A DNA stretch of 64,000 bases from Streptomyces parvulus. Its GTDB lineage: Bacteria; Actinomycetota; Actinomycetes; Streptomycetales; Streptomycetaceae. Positions 7,490 through 15,957 of the stretch are shown one piece after another. Position numbers and translations under genes: made by a program. Numbering within the stretch: position 1 is the stretch's first letter; every line of letters starts with the position of its first letter. The notes beneath the pieces were generated by a model. The model did not search any database. It worked only from the letters and a program-made list of their open reading frames with translations, and had not been told where the DNA came from. The DNA lies in assembly GCF_014648855.1 (NCBI RefSeq), contig NZ_BMRX01000008.1, forward strand, positions 268,071-332,070. Direction: 5' to 3'.

Positions 7490-10400
7490 TCAAAGCCATC
7501 CGCCCGTTATTCCTGCACCGCCGAAGTAACCCAATGCGGTGTATCCGAGGTCAACCCCCAGGCCTGTCTTTCCCCCTATACCAGCCAGCTTTGTCGCGGC
7601 TCCGACGCCACCCGTCCCTAGCCCCAGGATTCCGACCGCTGCGGTTTCCCCTGCAGAATTGCCTGATGCAATGGACCCCGCAACACTCAAGCCGGTGCCC
7701 ACTGCGGCCGCTCCGATTGCCACGGGCGCCGATACCGGGGCCAGGGCGACAAGTCCGACTACGGTCCCTGCCAGGCCGAGTCCTTCGCCCAGTGAGAGCA
7801 GTCCGCTGGGGTCGACCCGGTTGACGGGGTCGCCTGCGGCGTAGGCGTAGAGGTTGGACTCCTTACCCGAGGGGTCGGGCTGGGTGAAGCGGCCGAGTTG
7901 CGGGTCGTAGTAGCGGGCGCCCATCTTGTACAGGCCGGACGGGTCGAGATAGGTGCCGGTGTAGCGGTAGGGCTGGTTGGTGCCGCTGGTGGTGCGGGCC
8001 TCACCGTAGGGGCCGTAGCTGTAGGTCGCGGTGCGCTTGCCGGTGGCGTCGATCAGACCGATGACGCTGCCCTGGACGTCGGTGAGGTAGTACTGGCTCG
8101 CCCCGCCCGATGTCATGGCTGTCAGGGTGCCCGACGGCTCCCGGACGAAACCGGTGGTGTTCTCCCGCGTCATGCCGATCGCGGCGTTGGTGAACGTCGA
8201 ACTGCCGCGCGTCAGACGGTCGTTGTTGTCCAGACCCGCGTATCCGTAGGCCGAGGCGGTGCCGGAGGCCGTCAGGGCGGAGAGCTGGGTGTACGGCGTC
8301 CACTGGGCGGCCGAGCGGGCACCGGTGGGTGAGGCGGCGGAGATCTCGTTGCCGTCGCCGTCGTAGGAGAAGCCCGTGTTCCCGCCCAGCGAGGTCAGCT
8401 CGTTGGCGTTGTTGTACTCCCGGACGGACTGGGCGTTGTCGCAGGCGGGCAGACTGGTGCCGGTGGAGCGGCCGGTCATGTTGCCGGCCTTGTCGTAGCA
8501 GTAGGCCCAGCCGGCGGTGGTGGAGCCGTCCTTGGTCTCCACGGCCTTGGTGAGGCGGCCCTTGGTGTCGTAGGTGTACGCGAGGGCGGCGCCGTCGGTG
8601 GTCCGCTTGTGGATCTTGTCGCTGTCCCTGCCGGACTTCTTGTAGTCGTAGGTGATCGTCGACAGGACGCTGCCGCCGTTCCTCACCTCGATCTTCTCGG
8701 CGCGGCTGGACTTGTCGTAGTCCGTCTTCTGCTCCGTGCCACCGGGGTACGTGGTGGTGGTCCGGTCGCCGTTCTTGTCGTAGCCGTAGCTGGTCTTCGC
8801 ACCGCCCGGCTGGGTCAGGGTGATGAGCTGGTTGGCGTCGTTGTAGTCGTAGGCGAGGGTGCCGCCGGCGTCGGTGGCGGCCTTCACGTTGCCCGCCTCG
8901 TCGTAGGTGACCGAGCTGGAGCCGCCCGCGGGCAGGGTGCGGGTGCGTTCGCGGTTCTGCTCGTCGTACGTGTAGACGCTCGCCCCCGCCGGAGAGGTGC
9001 GGGACCTGATGTTGCCGTCGGCGTCGTAGACGAACGTCGTGAGCTTGCCGTCACTGGTCTGCGTCTTGAGCCGGTCGCGCTTGTCGTAGGTGTAGACCGT
9101 CTCCACGCCCCGCCCGTCGGTGACGGTGTCGGTGCGGCCCAGGACGTCGTAGGTGAAGGTGACGTCCTCCTGCGCGGACGGGCGGTCGACCGTCGTCAGG
9201 TTGCCCTTGGAGTCGTAGGTGAAGGACGTCTTGTTGTCCTCGGGGTCGGTGGCCGAGCAGCGCTGGCCGGGCAGCCCGTCGCAGTCCATCGTGCCGGACT
9301 TCGGGTTGTAGTCGTAGGTCCACTTGGCGCCGTCGGAGCCGGTGGTCGTGTCGGTCTGCGACATCATGTTGCCGGAGGTGTCGTAGCCGTTGGTGACCTT
9401 GTCGCCGCCGGCGGAGGTCAGGGTCTCGGGGTAGTGGCCGCCGGCCTTCTGGGTCCAGGCCATCGTGGACTGGGCGCCGGTGGGCTGGGTGGCGGTCTTG
9501 GGGTTGAAGGAGTCGTCGTAGTCGAACTTCACGGTGTTGCCCGGAGTCGATCCGACGCCCATGCCGTCGACCGCGCTGGTGACGTTGTTGTCCGGCCCCC
9601 ACGTCCTGGAGCGTTCGTGGCCGAGCGGATCGGTCGTCTTCTTGACCCGCCAGCGGGCGTCGACCGTCTTCTCGGTGTGCTTGCCCCGCGGATCCGTGAC
9701 GCGGGCCACGCCCTCGCCCTCGCTGCCCGGCTGCGGAAGGATGTAGCGGAACGCGGTGGTCGCGCCGGCGCCCGTCGCCTTGTCGACGACGCGGGTGATC
9801 GAGGCGAGGAGGTTGGTGTTCCAGGTGAACCGCGTCTCGCGGCCCTCCGCCGTGGTCACCTTCGTCACGCGGTGCGAGGTGTCGTAGTCGAAGACCGTGG
9901 TCTTGCCGTCGGTGTCGGTGAACGTCTTCAGGTCGTTCCCGGACCAGGTGTAGGACGCGTACCGGCCGGTGTTGTCCGTGACCTTGGTGATCTGCTTGCC
10001 ATCGTTGTCGAACGTCAGGGTCCGGCCCGAAGCCGCGGTGATCTTCGAGGTGAAGGCGCCCGAGTAGGAGACCGTGGTGGCGTTGCCGTTCTTGTCCTCG
10101 ACCTTGCTCACGCGTGCGTCACCGGTGGTGCCGGAGCGGGTGAAGGTGGTCTTCTGGCCGTTCTTGCGCGAGGTGAGGGTGTAGGACTTCTTGTCCGAGG
10201 ACTGGGTCAGGTCCTGCTTGTAGCCCGGGGCCGGGGTGAACTTGGAGCCGTCCCGCTCGAACACGGCGATGGTACTGGAGGGGCCCTGGACGTAGACCGA
10301 GGTGGTGTTCGGCTCGTGGACCAGGTAGTCGCTGCCGGTCGTCGCCTTCCAACTCGTGTTGAGGCCGTTGTATGCGTGCCCCAGGGACAGGCCGGGGCCG

Positions 10401-10798
10401 GCGTCGGCGATGTCGAAGGCGTTGACGGACAGGAGCAGGTTGCCGTTGCCGTAGTTGACCTGCGCGCCGACCGAGTCGGACAGGGGCGCCTCGAAGAACT
10501 CCGACCAGGGGACCTGCCCGATGCCGAGCCCCTGGAAGGTGGACTGGAGGATGCCCGGCTGCAGCAGCGGACGGTCCTTGCCCGCGACACCGATGGGTGT
10601 GCTCGCGGGCGCCGCGGTCTTCCCCACCGGGGAGGCCGTCTGCCGGGGCGGGGCCGGTTTACCGGCCGGCGAGGCCGATGCCTGGGCGGGTATCAGGGCT
10701 GCCAGGAGCGCTGCCCCGGCGGCCGAGGCGACCATCGCCGTCGCCGCGGAGCGTCTGCCGCGTCTGGTCCGCCGGTTTTCGGGCATGCGGGAGCGCAT
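7490..10798 (-). CDS. Secreted RHS/YD-repeat protein with hydrophobic C-terminal tip
   Basis: An 1102-residue protein. The N-terminus has a basic region and a hydrophobic core ending AQASA-SPAG, a Sec or Tat type signal peptide. Residues ~90-950 hold many YD/RHS units (YDxxGR-like, GxxxxYTYD), which form a beta-cocoon shell. The RHS-associated core PYRYTGTYLDPSGLYKMGAR, then NLYAYAAGDPVNRVDPSGL, marks the usual release point. The ~95 residues after the last DPSGL are Gly/Ala-rich and hydrophobic, with no enzymatic toxin motif and with more A/T-ending codons than the core. The ATG at 10798 has aaggag 8 nt upstream. In polymorphic toxin systems this tip is the variable effector, so a membrane-acting effector is plausible. 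A decayed or secretion-only tip is the alternative. Confidence 0.9.
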   Translation of the reverse strand: MRSRMPENRRTRRGRRSAATAMVASAAGAALLAALIPAQASASPAGKPAPPRQTASPVGKTAAPASTPIGVAGKDRPLLQPGILQSTFQGLGIGQVPWSEFFEAPLSDSVGAQVNYGNGNLLLSVNAFDIADAGPGLSLGHAYNGLNTSWKATTGSDYLVHEPNTTSVYVQGPSSTIAVFERDGSKFTPAPGYKQDLTQSSDKKSYTLTSRKNGQKTTFTRSGTTGDARVSKVEDKNGNATTVSYSGAFTSKITAASGRTLTFDNDGKQITKVTDNTGRYASYTWSGNDLKTFTDTDGKTTVFDYDTSHRVTKVTTAEGRETRFTWNTNLLASITRVVDKATGAGATTAFRYILPQPGSEGEGVARVTDPRGKHTEKTVDARWRVKKTTDPLGHERSRTWGPDNNVTSAVDGMGVGSTPGNTVKFDYDDSFNPKTATQPTGAQSTMAWTQKAGGHYPETLTSAGGDKVTNGYDTSGNMMSQTDTTTGSDGAKWTYDYNPKSGTMDCDGLPGQRCSATDPEDNKTSFTYDSKGNLTTVDRPSAQEDVTFTYDVLGRTDTVTDGRGVETVYTYDKRDRLKTQTSDGKLTTFVYDADGNIRSRTSPAGASVYTYDEQNRERTRTLPAGGSSSVTYDEAGNVKAATDAGGTLAYDYNDANQLITLTQPGGAKTSYGYDKNGDRTTTTYPGGTEQKTDYDKSSRAEKIEVRNGGSVLSTITYDYKKSGRDSDKIHKRTTDGAALAYTYDTKGRLTKAVETKDGSTTAGWAYCYDKAGNMTGRSTGTSLPACDNAQSVREYNNANELTSLGGNTGFSYDGDGNEISAASPTGARSAAQWTPYTQLSALTASGTASAYGYAGLDNNDRLTRGSSTFTNAAIGMTRENTTGFVREPSGTLTAMTSGGASQYYLTDVQGSVIGLIDATGKRTATYSYGPYGEARTTSGTNQPYRYTGTYLDPSGLYKMGARYYDPQLGRFTQPDPSGKESNLYAYAAGDPVNRVDPSGLLSLGEGLGLAGTVVGLVALAPVSAPVAIGAAAVGTGLSVAGSIASGNSAGETAAVGILGLGTGGVGAATKLAGIGGKTGLGVDLGYTALGYFGGAGITGGWL

Positions 10799-10857
10799 GA
10801 GGAACTCTCCTTGGATTGATCAGGCTTCAGGGCCGGGGATGTGAGGAGCGGGTCCCG

Positions 10858-10890
10858 GCGGGTGGCAGCCGGTGGGCGGCTGCCACCCGC
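10858..10890 (-). terminator. Hairpin between secreted protein and RHS genes
   Basis: A perfect 13-bp inverted repeat (10858-10870 with 10878-10890, 7-nt loop) lies 12 nt after the stop of the upstream gene and 60 nt before the RHS start on the minus strand. It may set a lower level for RHS by partial termination, or the RHS gene may have its own promoter in the short spacer. Confidence 0.6.
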
Positions 10891-10902
10891 ACCCGCGAGG
10901 CG

Positions 10903-11481
10903 TCAGCAGCGCTTGGACGTCCTGGCGGCGTAGCTGCCCGGTTCACTGGCGATGGTCAGGGTCCCGTCGCCCGAGGTGCAGTCGTCGACGGTGTCGGCGC
11001 CGTTGCCCCAGAACTCCTGGTTGAGCGAGTCGTACTCGCGGCGCACGCCCAGCAGCGTGGAGCGGTCGTAGGACCACACACCGACCTGCAGATCAAACTT
11101 GATCTTCTTGTCCAGGAACGACTTCCACACCCACACGTAGCCGTAGTTCTCGTCGCACTCCGGCGAGTAGAACTGCTTCACCGAGGCGATCTGCTCCGTC
11201 CCCCGGTAGGCATACGAGGTGGTGCCGATCTGATACGCGTCCGCGCAGACACCGGCCTCCAACGCCCGGGCGGACAAGGGGTTTCCGGCCTCCGTCGGAG
11301 CGCCGGCCGCGGCGCGGGCCGGAGCGTCCGCGGGAGCGGGGCGCGGCCCCGTACCGGCGGACGCCGTCCCCGCCCCGGCCAGCGTCAGGGCGAAAGCCCC
11401 CGACGCGGCGGCCGCACAAGCAAGCGATCTGAAGCTCTTTCGGGCACGCGAAAGGCGCGCACCGTTGGTGCGTCGAATCAA
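10903..11481 (-). CDS. Exported four-Cys protein, DUF2690-like
   Basis: A 192-residue protein with a signal peptide (basic MIRRTNGARLSRARKSFR, hydrophobic core, cleavage near GTASA) and a ~45-residue Ala/Pro linker. A compact domain contains GVCADAYQIGTTSYAYRG, YSPECDENYGYVWVW, DDCTS and a C-terminal Cys. Four cysteines suggest two disulfides in an extracellular domain. The C..YSPxC arrangement recalls DUF2690; this is pattern memory, not a search. The start is TTG with gggggg upstream. It lies directly upstream of the RHS gene on the same strand and may be cotranscribed, so it may be exported alongside it. Confidence 0.75.
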   Translation of the reverse strand: MIRRTNGARLSRARKSFRSLACAAAASGAFALTLAGAGTASAGTGPRPAPADAPARAAAGAPTEAGNPLSARALEAGVCADAYQIGTTSYAYRGTEQIASVKQFYSPECDENYGYVWVWKSFLDKKIKFDLQVGVWSYDRSTLLGVRREYDSLNQEFWGNGADTVDDCTSGDGTLTIASEPGSYAARTSKRC

Positions 11482-11799
11482 GACTTCCCCCCACAGGAAG
11501 ACAGCCCCCGCCGACCCCAGTGGTCACGAGGAAGTCACAACCTGTCACACAAGCCACACAAGTTGACCCCCGTGCCCTCGAACACACGAACTAGGCGGGC
11601 CAGAACAAGCCCCTCCGCATAGCGCTTTTCGGGCAGGTCGAAGCGGCGTGATCTGGACACGTGTGGACGGAGGCGGGCCGCGCCGCGGCAAAGGCCCGGT
11701 AAACCGCGACCGAAAGTGTTTGTGCGCATGCCGTCTGTTCGTCGGAAGGCGGGGCACAAGGGAGCACACGGAAGCCGGACCCGACGTGGGGAGAGAGCG
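11482..11799. other. Divergent intergenic region
   Basis: About 320 bp between the exported protein (-) and the DUF4190 gene (+). It contains a somewhat AT-richer, TTG/GTG-rich stretch (11520-11590) likely to hold the leftward promoter. No clear -10/-35 pair, repeat or conserved site was identified, and no convincing ORF. Confidence 0.5.
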
Positions 11800-12084
11800 A
11801 TGACGAACTTCAGCAACAGCGCGTCCGCATCAGGCTCGCGCACCAACGGACTTGCCGTCGCCGGGCTCGCGTGCGGCGTCGTCGGCATCTTCATCCTGAA
11901 CATCGTGCTCGGCCCGCTGGCCATCGTCTTCGGTGCCGTCGGCCTGCGGCAGGCCGGGGCCAAGGGCGGCGCCGGGATGGCGAAGGCCGCCATCGCGCTC
12001 GGCATCGTCGACGTCCTGCTCTTCATCGTGCTGATGGCCGTGGCCGCCTCGAACGGCGGTTTCAGCTGGTACGTGGGCGGCTGA
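11800..12084 (+). CDS. DUF4190-type small membrane protein
   Basis: A 94-residue protein with a Ser/Ala-rich N-terminus then two hydrophobic hairpin spans. NGLAVAGLACGVVGIF and LGPLAIVFGAVGLRQA form the typical DUF4190 motif, followed by a second span ending near the C-terminus. ATG 11800 is preceded by ggggagag; an upstream in-frame extension to 11716 has no SD. The function of the family is unknown; members are often fused to envelope or septum-associated proteins. Confidence 0.8.
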   Translation: MTNFSNSASASGSRTNGLAVAGLACGVVGIFILNIVLGPLAIVFGAVGLRQAGAKGGAGMAKAAIALGIVDVLLFIVLMAVAASNGGFSWYVGG

Positions 12085-12105
12085 CGCCCGAACCGGTCGG
12101 CCGAG

Positions 12106-12134
12106 GGCTCCGCGCGGATCTGCCGCGCGGAGCC
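12106..12134. terminator. Bidirectional hairpin between convergent genes
   Basis: A perfect 12-bp inverted repeat (12106-12117 with 12123-12134) with a 5-nt loop lies between the stop of the DUF4190 gene (+) and the stop of the ADP-ribosylglycohydrolase gene (-). Confidence 0.8.
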
Positions 12135-12143
12135 TCTCGCGTT

Positions 12144-13259
12144 CTAGGCGCGCGGGTAGCGGGTCAGCCAGGCCGGGGACGAGCCCGCCGGGCCGTGCAG
12201 GGCCGGGCCCTGGGTCATCTCCATGGCGAAGTCGTCGGCCAGTTCGAGGAGGGTCGCCCGGCCCTCCAGCTCGGCCAGCCAGGCCGGTGGCAGCGCCGTC
12301 TCCCCGTGCAGCGCGCCCAGCAGGCCGCCAGTGAGGGCCCCGGTCGCGCCGGAGGGGCCGTCGTGGTTCACGGCGAGCCGCAGTCCGTGCCGTACGTCCT
12401 CGCCGACCAGGGCGCAGTACACCGCGACGGCGACCAGGCCCTCCGCCGTGCCCTCGCCCATCAGCTCGGTCACCCGCGCGGGGGTCGGCAGCCCCTGCCG
12501 TACCGCGCCCAGCGCGTGCTGGAGCGCCTCGGTCACGGGCTGGTGACCGGGCCGGGCGGCGAGCAGGGCCAGCCCGCGCTGCACCGCCGCGTCCAGGCTC
12601 TCCCCGCGCGCCAGCCCGTGCACGATCACGGCGTACGCGCCCGCCGCCAGGTACCCGGTGGGGTGCCCGTGGGTCTGCGCCGCGCACTCCACGGCGAGCT
12701 GGACGACGAGCTGCGGCTCCCAGCCGACCAGCAGGCCGAAGGGCGCCGACCGTGCCGCCGCCTCGGGCCCGCGCTCACCGGGGTTCTTGGGCGCCTCCGG
12801 CGTCCCCATGGTCTCGTCGCCGAGCCCGAGCAGCAGCGCGCGCGGGGCGTCCCGGCGGACGTACAGCCACTCCTCGTGGGCGAGCCAGCCGTCGTCCTTG
12901 CGCCGCAGGTCGGGCCCCCAGTCGCGCTGGGTCGCCGCCCAGCGCCGGTAGGCGCGGTGCAGGTCGGTCGGGGGGTGCCAGGCGCCGGTGTCCCGCCGTA
13001 CCTGGGCCCGTATCAGCCCGTCCACGGAGAACAGGCTGAGCTGCGTGAGGTGGGTGACGGCGCCGCGCCTGCCGTAGGCGGGGGCCAGGTCGGTCAGGCC
13101 CTCCGCACCGTGCTCCTCCCGGATCCCGTCGAGGTCCAGCCCGTCGACGGGCGCGCCGAACGCGTCCCCGACGGCCACACCGAGCAGCGTCCCGCGCACC
13201 CGGCTGCGGAAGTCCTGCTGCTCGGCACGCCCCCAGACGGCACCGGCTGTCGCGCCCAC
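12144..13259 (-). CDS. ADP-ribosylglycohydrolase family protein
   Basis: A 371-residue protein of the ADP-ribosyl-hydrolase (DraG-like) fold. It carries the N-terminal FRSRVRGTLLGVAVGDAFGAP, the alpha-helical core with THLTQLSLFSVDGLIRA, and the C-terminal VNHDGPSGATGALTGGLLGA, where the DGPSGA loop corresponds to the acidic Mg2+-binding loop (usually DTDTxGA). The first metal-site motif reads TQLSLF instead of the common TDDTxM, so the metal ligands are partly replaced and catalysis is uncertain. The start is GTG with ggggagg 5 nt upstream. Substrate unknown; family members remove ADP-ribose from proteins. Confidence 0.85.
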   Translation of the reverse strand: MGATAGAVWGRAEQQDFRSRVRGTLLGVAVGDAFGAPVDGLDLDGIREEHGAEGLTDLAPAYGRRGAVTHLTQLSLFSVDGLIRAQVRRDTGAWHPPTDLHRAYRRWAATQRDWGPDLRRKDDGWLAHEEWLYVRRDAPRALLLGLGDETMGTPEAPKNPGERGPEAAARSAPFGLLVGWEPQLVVQLAVECAAQTHGHPTGYLAAGAYAVIVHGLARGESLDAAVQRGLALLAARPGHQPVTEALQHALGAVRQGLPTPARVTELMGEGTAEGLVAVAVYCALVGEDVRHGLRLAVNHDGPSGATGALTGGLLGALHGETALPPAWLAELEGRATLLELADDFAMEMTQGPALHGPAGSSPAWLTRYPRA

Positions 13260-13364
13260 CCGGACCTCCCCTCGGCATCGACATGGTCCGTACGTACGAC
13301 GTCCAGCACTTTATTCGAAGGCGGACGGTCGCTTCAGGGGCGGAACGGTGTGGAAACGTTCACG

Positions 13365-13853
13365 TCATGGCACGGGGCGGACCGCCGCGGTGATCCGCCG
13401 CGCTTCCGCCAGAACGTCGGCGTCGACCTGGGCCGGTGTCCCGTCGCCGAGTTCGAGGTAGTCGTACTCGTCGTCCAGTGCGGCCAGACGTTCGGCCAGG
13501 GGGAAGTCGTGTCCGAAGCGCCCATGTACGCGGAAGGCCAGTTCGCGCGGTGTCAGCTCGCCGGCCAGCGTGCGGGTGGCCAGGGCTCGTACGCCGGCCT
13601 CGTGTGCGGCACGGCTGCCCGCCGGGTGGAGGACGAGACCCAGTTCGTCGAGTGCGGGAGGCAGGAGATCGTGCACGTCGTAGTCCGCCTCCGCACGTGT
13701 GCAGGCGGCCAGAACGCGCAGGGCCGGACTGTCGACGCCGGCGACGAGCGCGTCGCAGGCGCTGGAGACGACATCGGCCGCACCGGCCTCGCCCGTCCGC
13801 CACAGGGCGGCCCGGTCCTGCAAGGCGAGTGCTGCTGCTTCGGCCGACGTCAT
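13365..13853 (-). CDS. Hypothetical cytoplasmic protein, 162 aa
   Basis: Starts MTSAEAAALALQDRAALWRT and is mostly alpha-helical and acidic, with no signal peptide, membrane span or Cys motif. It has a DYDVHDLLPPALDELGL segment and a DDEYDYLELGDG segment near the C-terminus. The frame is open upstream to 14174, but that part overlaps the next gene and is Arg/Pro-rich, so the ATG at 13853 is preferred. No family is recognised. It may share a transcript with the HTH gene 44 bp upstream. Confidence 0.65.
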   Translation of the reverse strand: MTSAEAAALALQDRAALWRTGEAGAADVVSSACDALVAGVDSPALRVLAACTRAEADYDVHDLLPPALDELGLVLHPAGSRAAHEAGVRALATRTLAGELTPRELAFRVHGRFGHDFPLAERLAALDDEYDYLELGDGTPAQVDADVLAEARRITAAVRPVP

Positions 13854-13897
13854 TCGTCCATGATTCCGTCCCGAGGCGCCATGGGTCGAGCCGGTTT

Positions 13898-14719
13898 CTA
13901 CGCCGCCGCGCACCGCCGGGCGGCGGTCTCCCGGCAGTCGCGGCAGTGGCCCGCGTGTGGGGCTCGGAAGGCTCGTTCGCAGCCGTCGCAGGTCTGGAGG
14001 GGGTCGGGGAGGCGTGGGGCGGGGGCCTGGGGGCGGGGTGCGGGGAGGGACGGGGGGAGGTCGGCGGTGAGGCGGCGTTCCAGGAAGGCCGCCGGGTGGC
14101 GGATCGGCTCCTGGGGGAGGCCGGCCGTCAGGGTCCGCTCCACGGCGCTCGCCGGGACGCCGCGCTCCAGCCACACGGCGACGGAGGGCGCGAGGCGCCG
14201 GACGTCCCGTTCGGTGAGCAGCAGGCGGGAGTCGTGCAGGCGCAGGCGCGCGAGCAGGTCGGAGGCGGGGGTCGGTCCGTCGGCTCCGGAGGCCGCCGGA
14301 GCGGGGCGCGATTCCGGGGCCGGGAGTGCGGGCGGCTCGACCGGCGGCAGGGCGGCCGCCAGGAACGCGCGGGGCTTGTTGCGGGAGACCGTCCGGGTCA
14401 CGACTCGGCCCGATTGAAGACGCTCCTTGGTGCGTGCGAGGTAGCCGTGCTCCTCCAGCTCCCGCAGGGCCGCGGCGATCCGGATCTCGCCCTCCGGGAA
14501 CTTGCCCGCCAGCATCTTGATCCCGACCGGCGCCCCGACGGGCAGCGACTGGATGTGGACGGCCAGCCCGATCGCCGTCAGGGACAGCTCGGGGTGCTGG
14601 AGGAGGTGGTTGCCGACCACGGTGAAGTTGTCGTGGTGGGGGACGTTCTCGTGCTCTACGCCGCCCGGGTAACGGCCGGACGCGGGGCGCGCGTGCGCGC
14701 TAGGGTTCTGCTCAGTCAT
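13898..14719 (-). CDS. Winged-helix regulator with C-terminal zinc ribbon
   Basis: A 273-residue protein. Residues ~25-110 form a MarR/replication-initiator-like winged helix (LSLTAIGLAVHIQSLP, KMLAGKFPEGEIRIAAAL, LEEHGYLARTKERLQSGRVV). A Pro/Ala linker and a second helical region follow. The C-terminus carries CDGCERAF...CRDCRE, a CX2C-CX2C zinc-ribbon pattern. The start MTEQNPSAH at 14719 is preferred over the frame extension to 15052, which is low complexity. It is divergent from an XRE + DUF397 pair, a context commonly seen in Streptomyces for such helix-turn-helix proteins. Targets unknown. Confidence 0.75.
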   Translation of the reverse strand: MTEQNPSAHARPASGRYPGGVEHENVPHHDNFTVVGNHLLQHPELSLTAIGLAVHIQSLPVGAPVGIKMLAGKFPEGEIRIAAALRELEEHGYLARTKERLQSGRVVTRTVSRNKPRAFLAAALPPVEPPALPAPESRPAPAASGADGPTPASDLLARLRLHDSRLLLTERDVRRLAPSVAVWLERGVPASAVERTLTAGLPQEPIRHPAAFLERRLTADLPPSLPAPRPQAPAPRLPDPLQTCDGCERAFRAPHAGHCRDCRETAARRCAAA

Positions 14720-15144
14720 CGGGAAGGGTCCACTTCCTCGGTGATCAGGCCCTCGCAGTGGGATGGCAGTCCCGGCGGGGGCCGAATCATGTCTGGTGTT
14801 GTTGCGGCAGACGCTGCACCATGAACGGCCCTCCGCGCCAGCCGAGTTGGTGATGTTCACCCGCCAGAGTGATCTGCGAGGACGGCAGGGGTGGGTTGGT
14901 TCTTTCCCCGGTTCTTTGGTCTTTGGCGTCGCGTCCGGCCGGGTCGCGTCCGGCCACGATCCGGTGGGCGGGGAGGGCCAGTTGACCCCGGCGGCCCCTC
15001 GCGGCGACCGGGTCGTGGGCGCCCAGGGCCCGGGGCCACGTACCGGGACCATTTCCCGATCACGTCACCCAGCGTGGCCACCCATCCCTACTCTGAACGG
15101 TGACGATCTCGACACCGAGGGTGACCGTTACGGGAGGGGAAGAC
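14720..15144. other. Divergent regulatory spacer with direct repeats
   Basis: About 425 bp between two divergent regulator genes. It contains a 13-bp direct repeat gtcgcgtccggcc (14928-14940 and 14943-14955) and a ggttcttt/ggtcttt repeated patch just upstream (14907-14926). These are possible binding sites for the flanking regulators. No convincing coding sequence was seen. Confidence 0.5.
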
Positions 15145-15957
15145 ATGGAAGACGAGGAGTCCGAGGCCGTACTCAAGACGGTCGGGCGGCAGATCAAGAT
15201 GTGGCGCGAGGCGGCCGGGATGACCCAGCCGGAGCTGGGCGCCGCGATCGGGTACGGAGAGGACCTGGTCTCCTCCGTCGAACGCGGGCGGCGCATCCCC
15301 AAGCCGGACTTCCTGGACAAGGCCGACGAGGTCCTGGGCGCGGACGGCAAGCTCGCCACGATGAAGGAGGACGTGGAGAAGGCCCGGTATCCGAAGAAGG
15401 TGCGGGACCTTGCCAGGCTGGAGGACGAGGCGGTCGAGTTGGGGGCGTACGCCGGTCATCACATCCACGGGCTGCTGCAAACGCCCGAGTACGCCCGGGC
15501 GTTGTACGCGATGCGGCGCCCGGCGTTCACGGAGGAAGAGGTCGACCGCTACGTCTCCGCCTGCATGGCGCGGAAGGCGGTCTTCGATCGCGTGCCCCGG
15601 GCCCAGCTCACCTTTGTCCAGGAAGAGGTGACGCTGCGGCGCCCACTCGGGGGCAGAATGGTACTGCGGCAGCAGCTCGAACATCTCTTGGAGATCGGCC
15701 AGTTGAGGCACGTCGAGATCCAGGTGATGCCGACGGCCCGGGAGGATCACGCGGGGATGGCGGGGTCGCTTCAGCTGCTCAAACTGCGGGGTGGCAAGGC
15801 GTTCGGGCACGCCGAGGGCCAGCTGCACAACCGGCTCATCCGCGAACCCCACGAGATCCACACCCTGGACTTGCGCTATGGGATCATCCGGGCGCAGGCA
15901 CTCACGCCCCGTGAGTCACTGGCCTTCATCGAGAAAGTCATGGGAGAAGAGACATGA
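15145..15957 (+). CDS. XRE-family regulator with DUF5753 domain (WhiJ type)
   Basis: A 270-residue protein. Residues 9-60 form an XRE helix-turn-helix (LKTVGRQIKMWREAAGMTQ, LGAAIGYGEDLVSSVERGRR), followed by the ~180-residue DUF5753 domain with its typical ARLEDEAVELGAYAGHHIHG and LLQTPEYARALY segments. The ATG is preceded by gggaggggaa. The stop overlaps the start of the DUF397 gene by ATGA, so translation is coupled. WhiJ-type XRE proteins repress development until relieved by their small DUF397 partners; the specific target here is unknown. Confidence 0.9.
   Translation: MEDEESEAVLKTVGRQIKMWREAAGMTQPELGAAIGYGEDLVSSVERGRRIPKPDFLDKADEVLGADGKLATMKEDVEKARYPKKVRDLARLEDEAVELGAYAGHHIHGLLQTPEYARALYAMRRPAFTEEEVDRYVSACMARKAVFDRVPRAQLTFVQEEVTLRRPLGGRMVLRQQLEHLLEIGQLRHVEIQVMPTAREDHAGMAGSLQLLKLRGGKAFGHAEGQLHNRLIREPHEIHTLDLRYGIIRAQALTPRESLAFIEKVMGEET

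Noticed and set aside
8609..10819. Long open frame on + strand antisense to the RHS gene (736 codons)
   Set aside because: Product is Gly/Val/Arg repetitive with no domain; open antisense frames are normal in very high-GC genes. The minus strand has signal peptide, YD repeats and SD.
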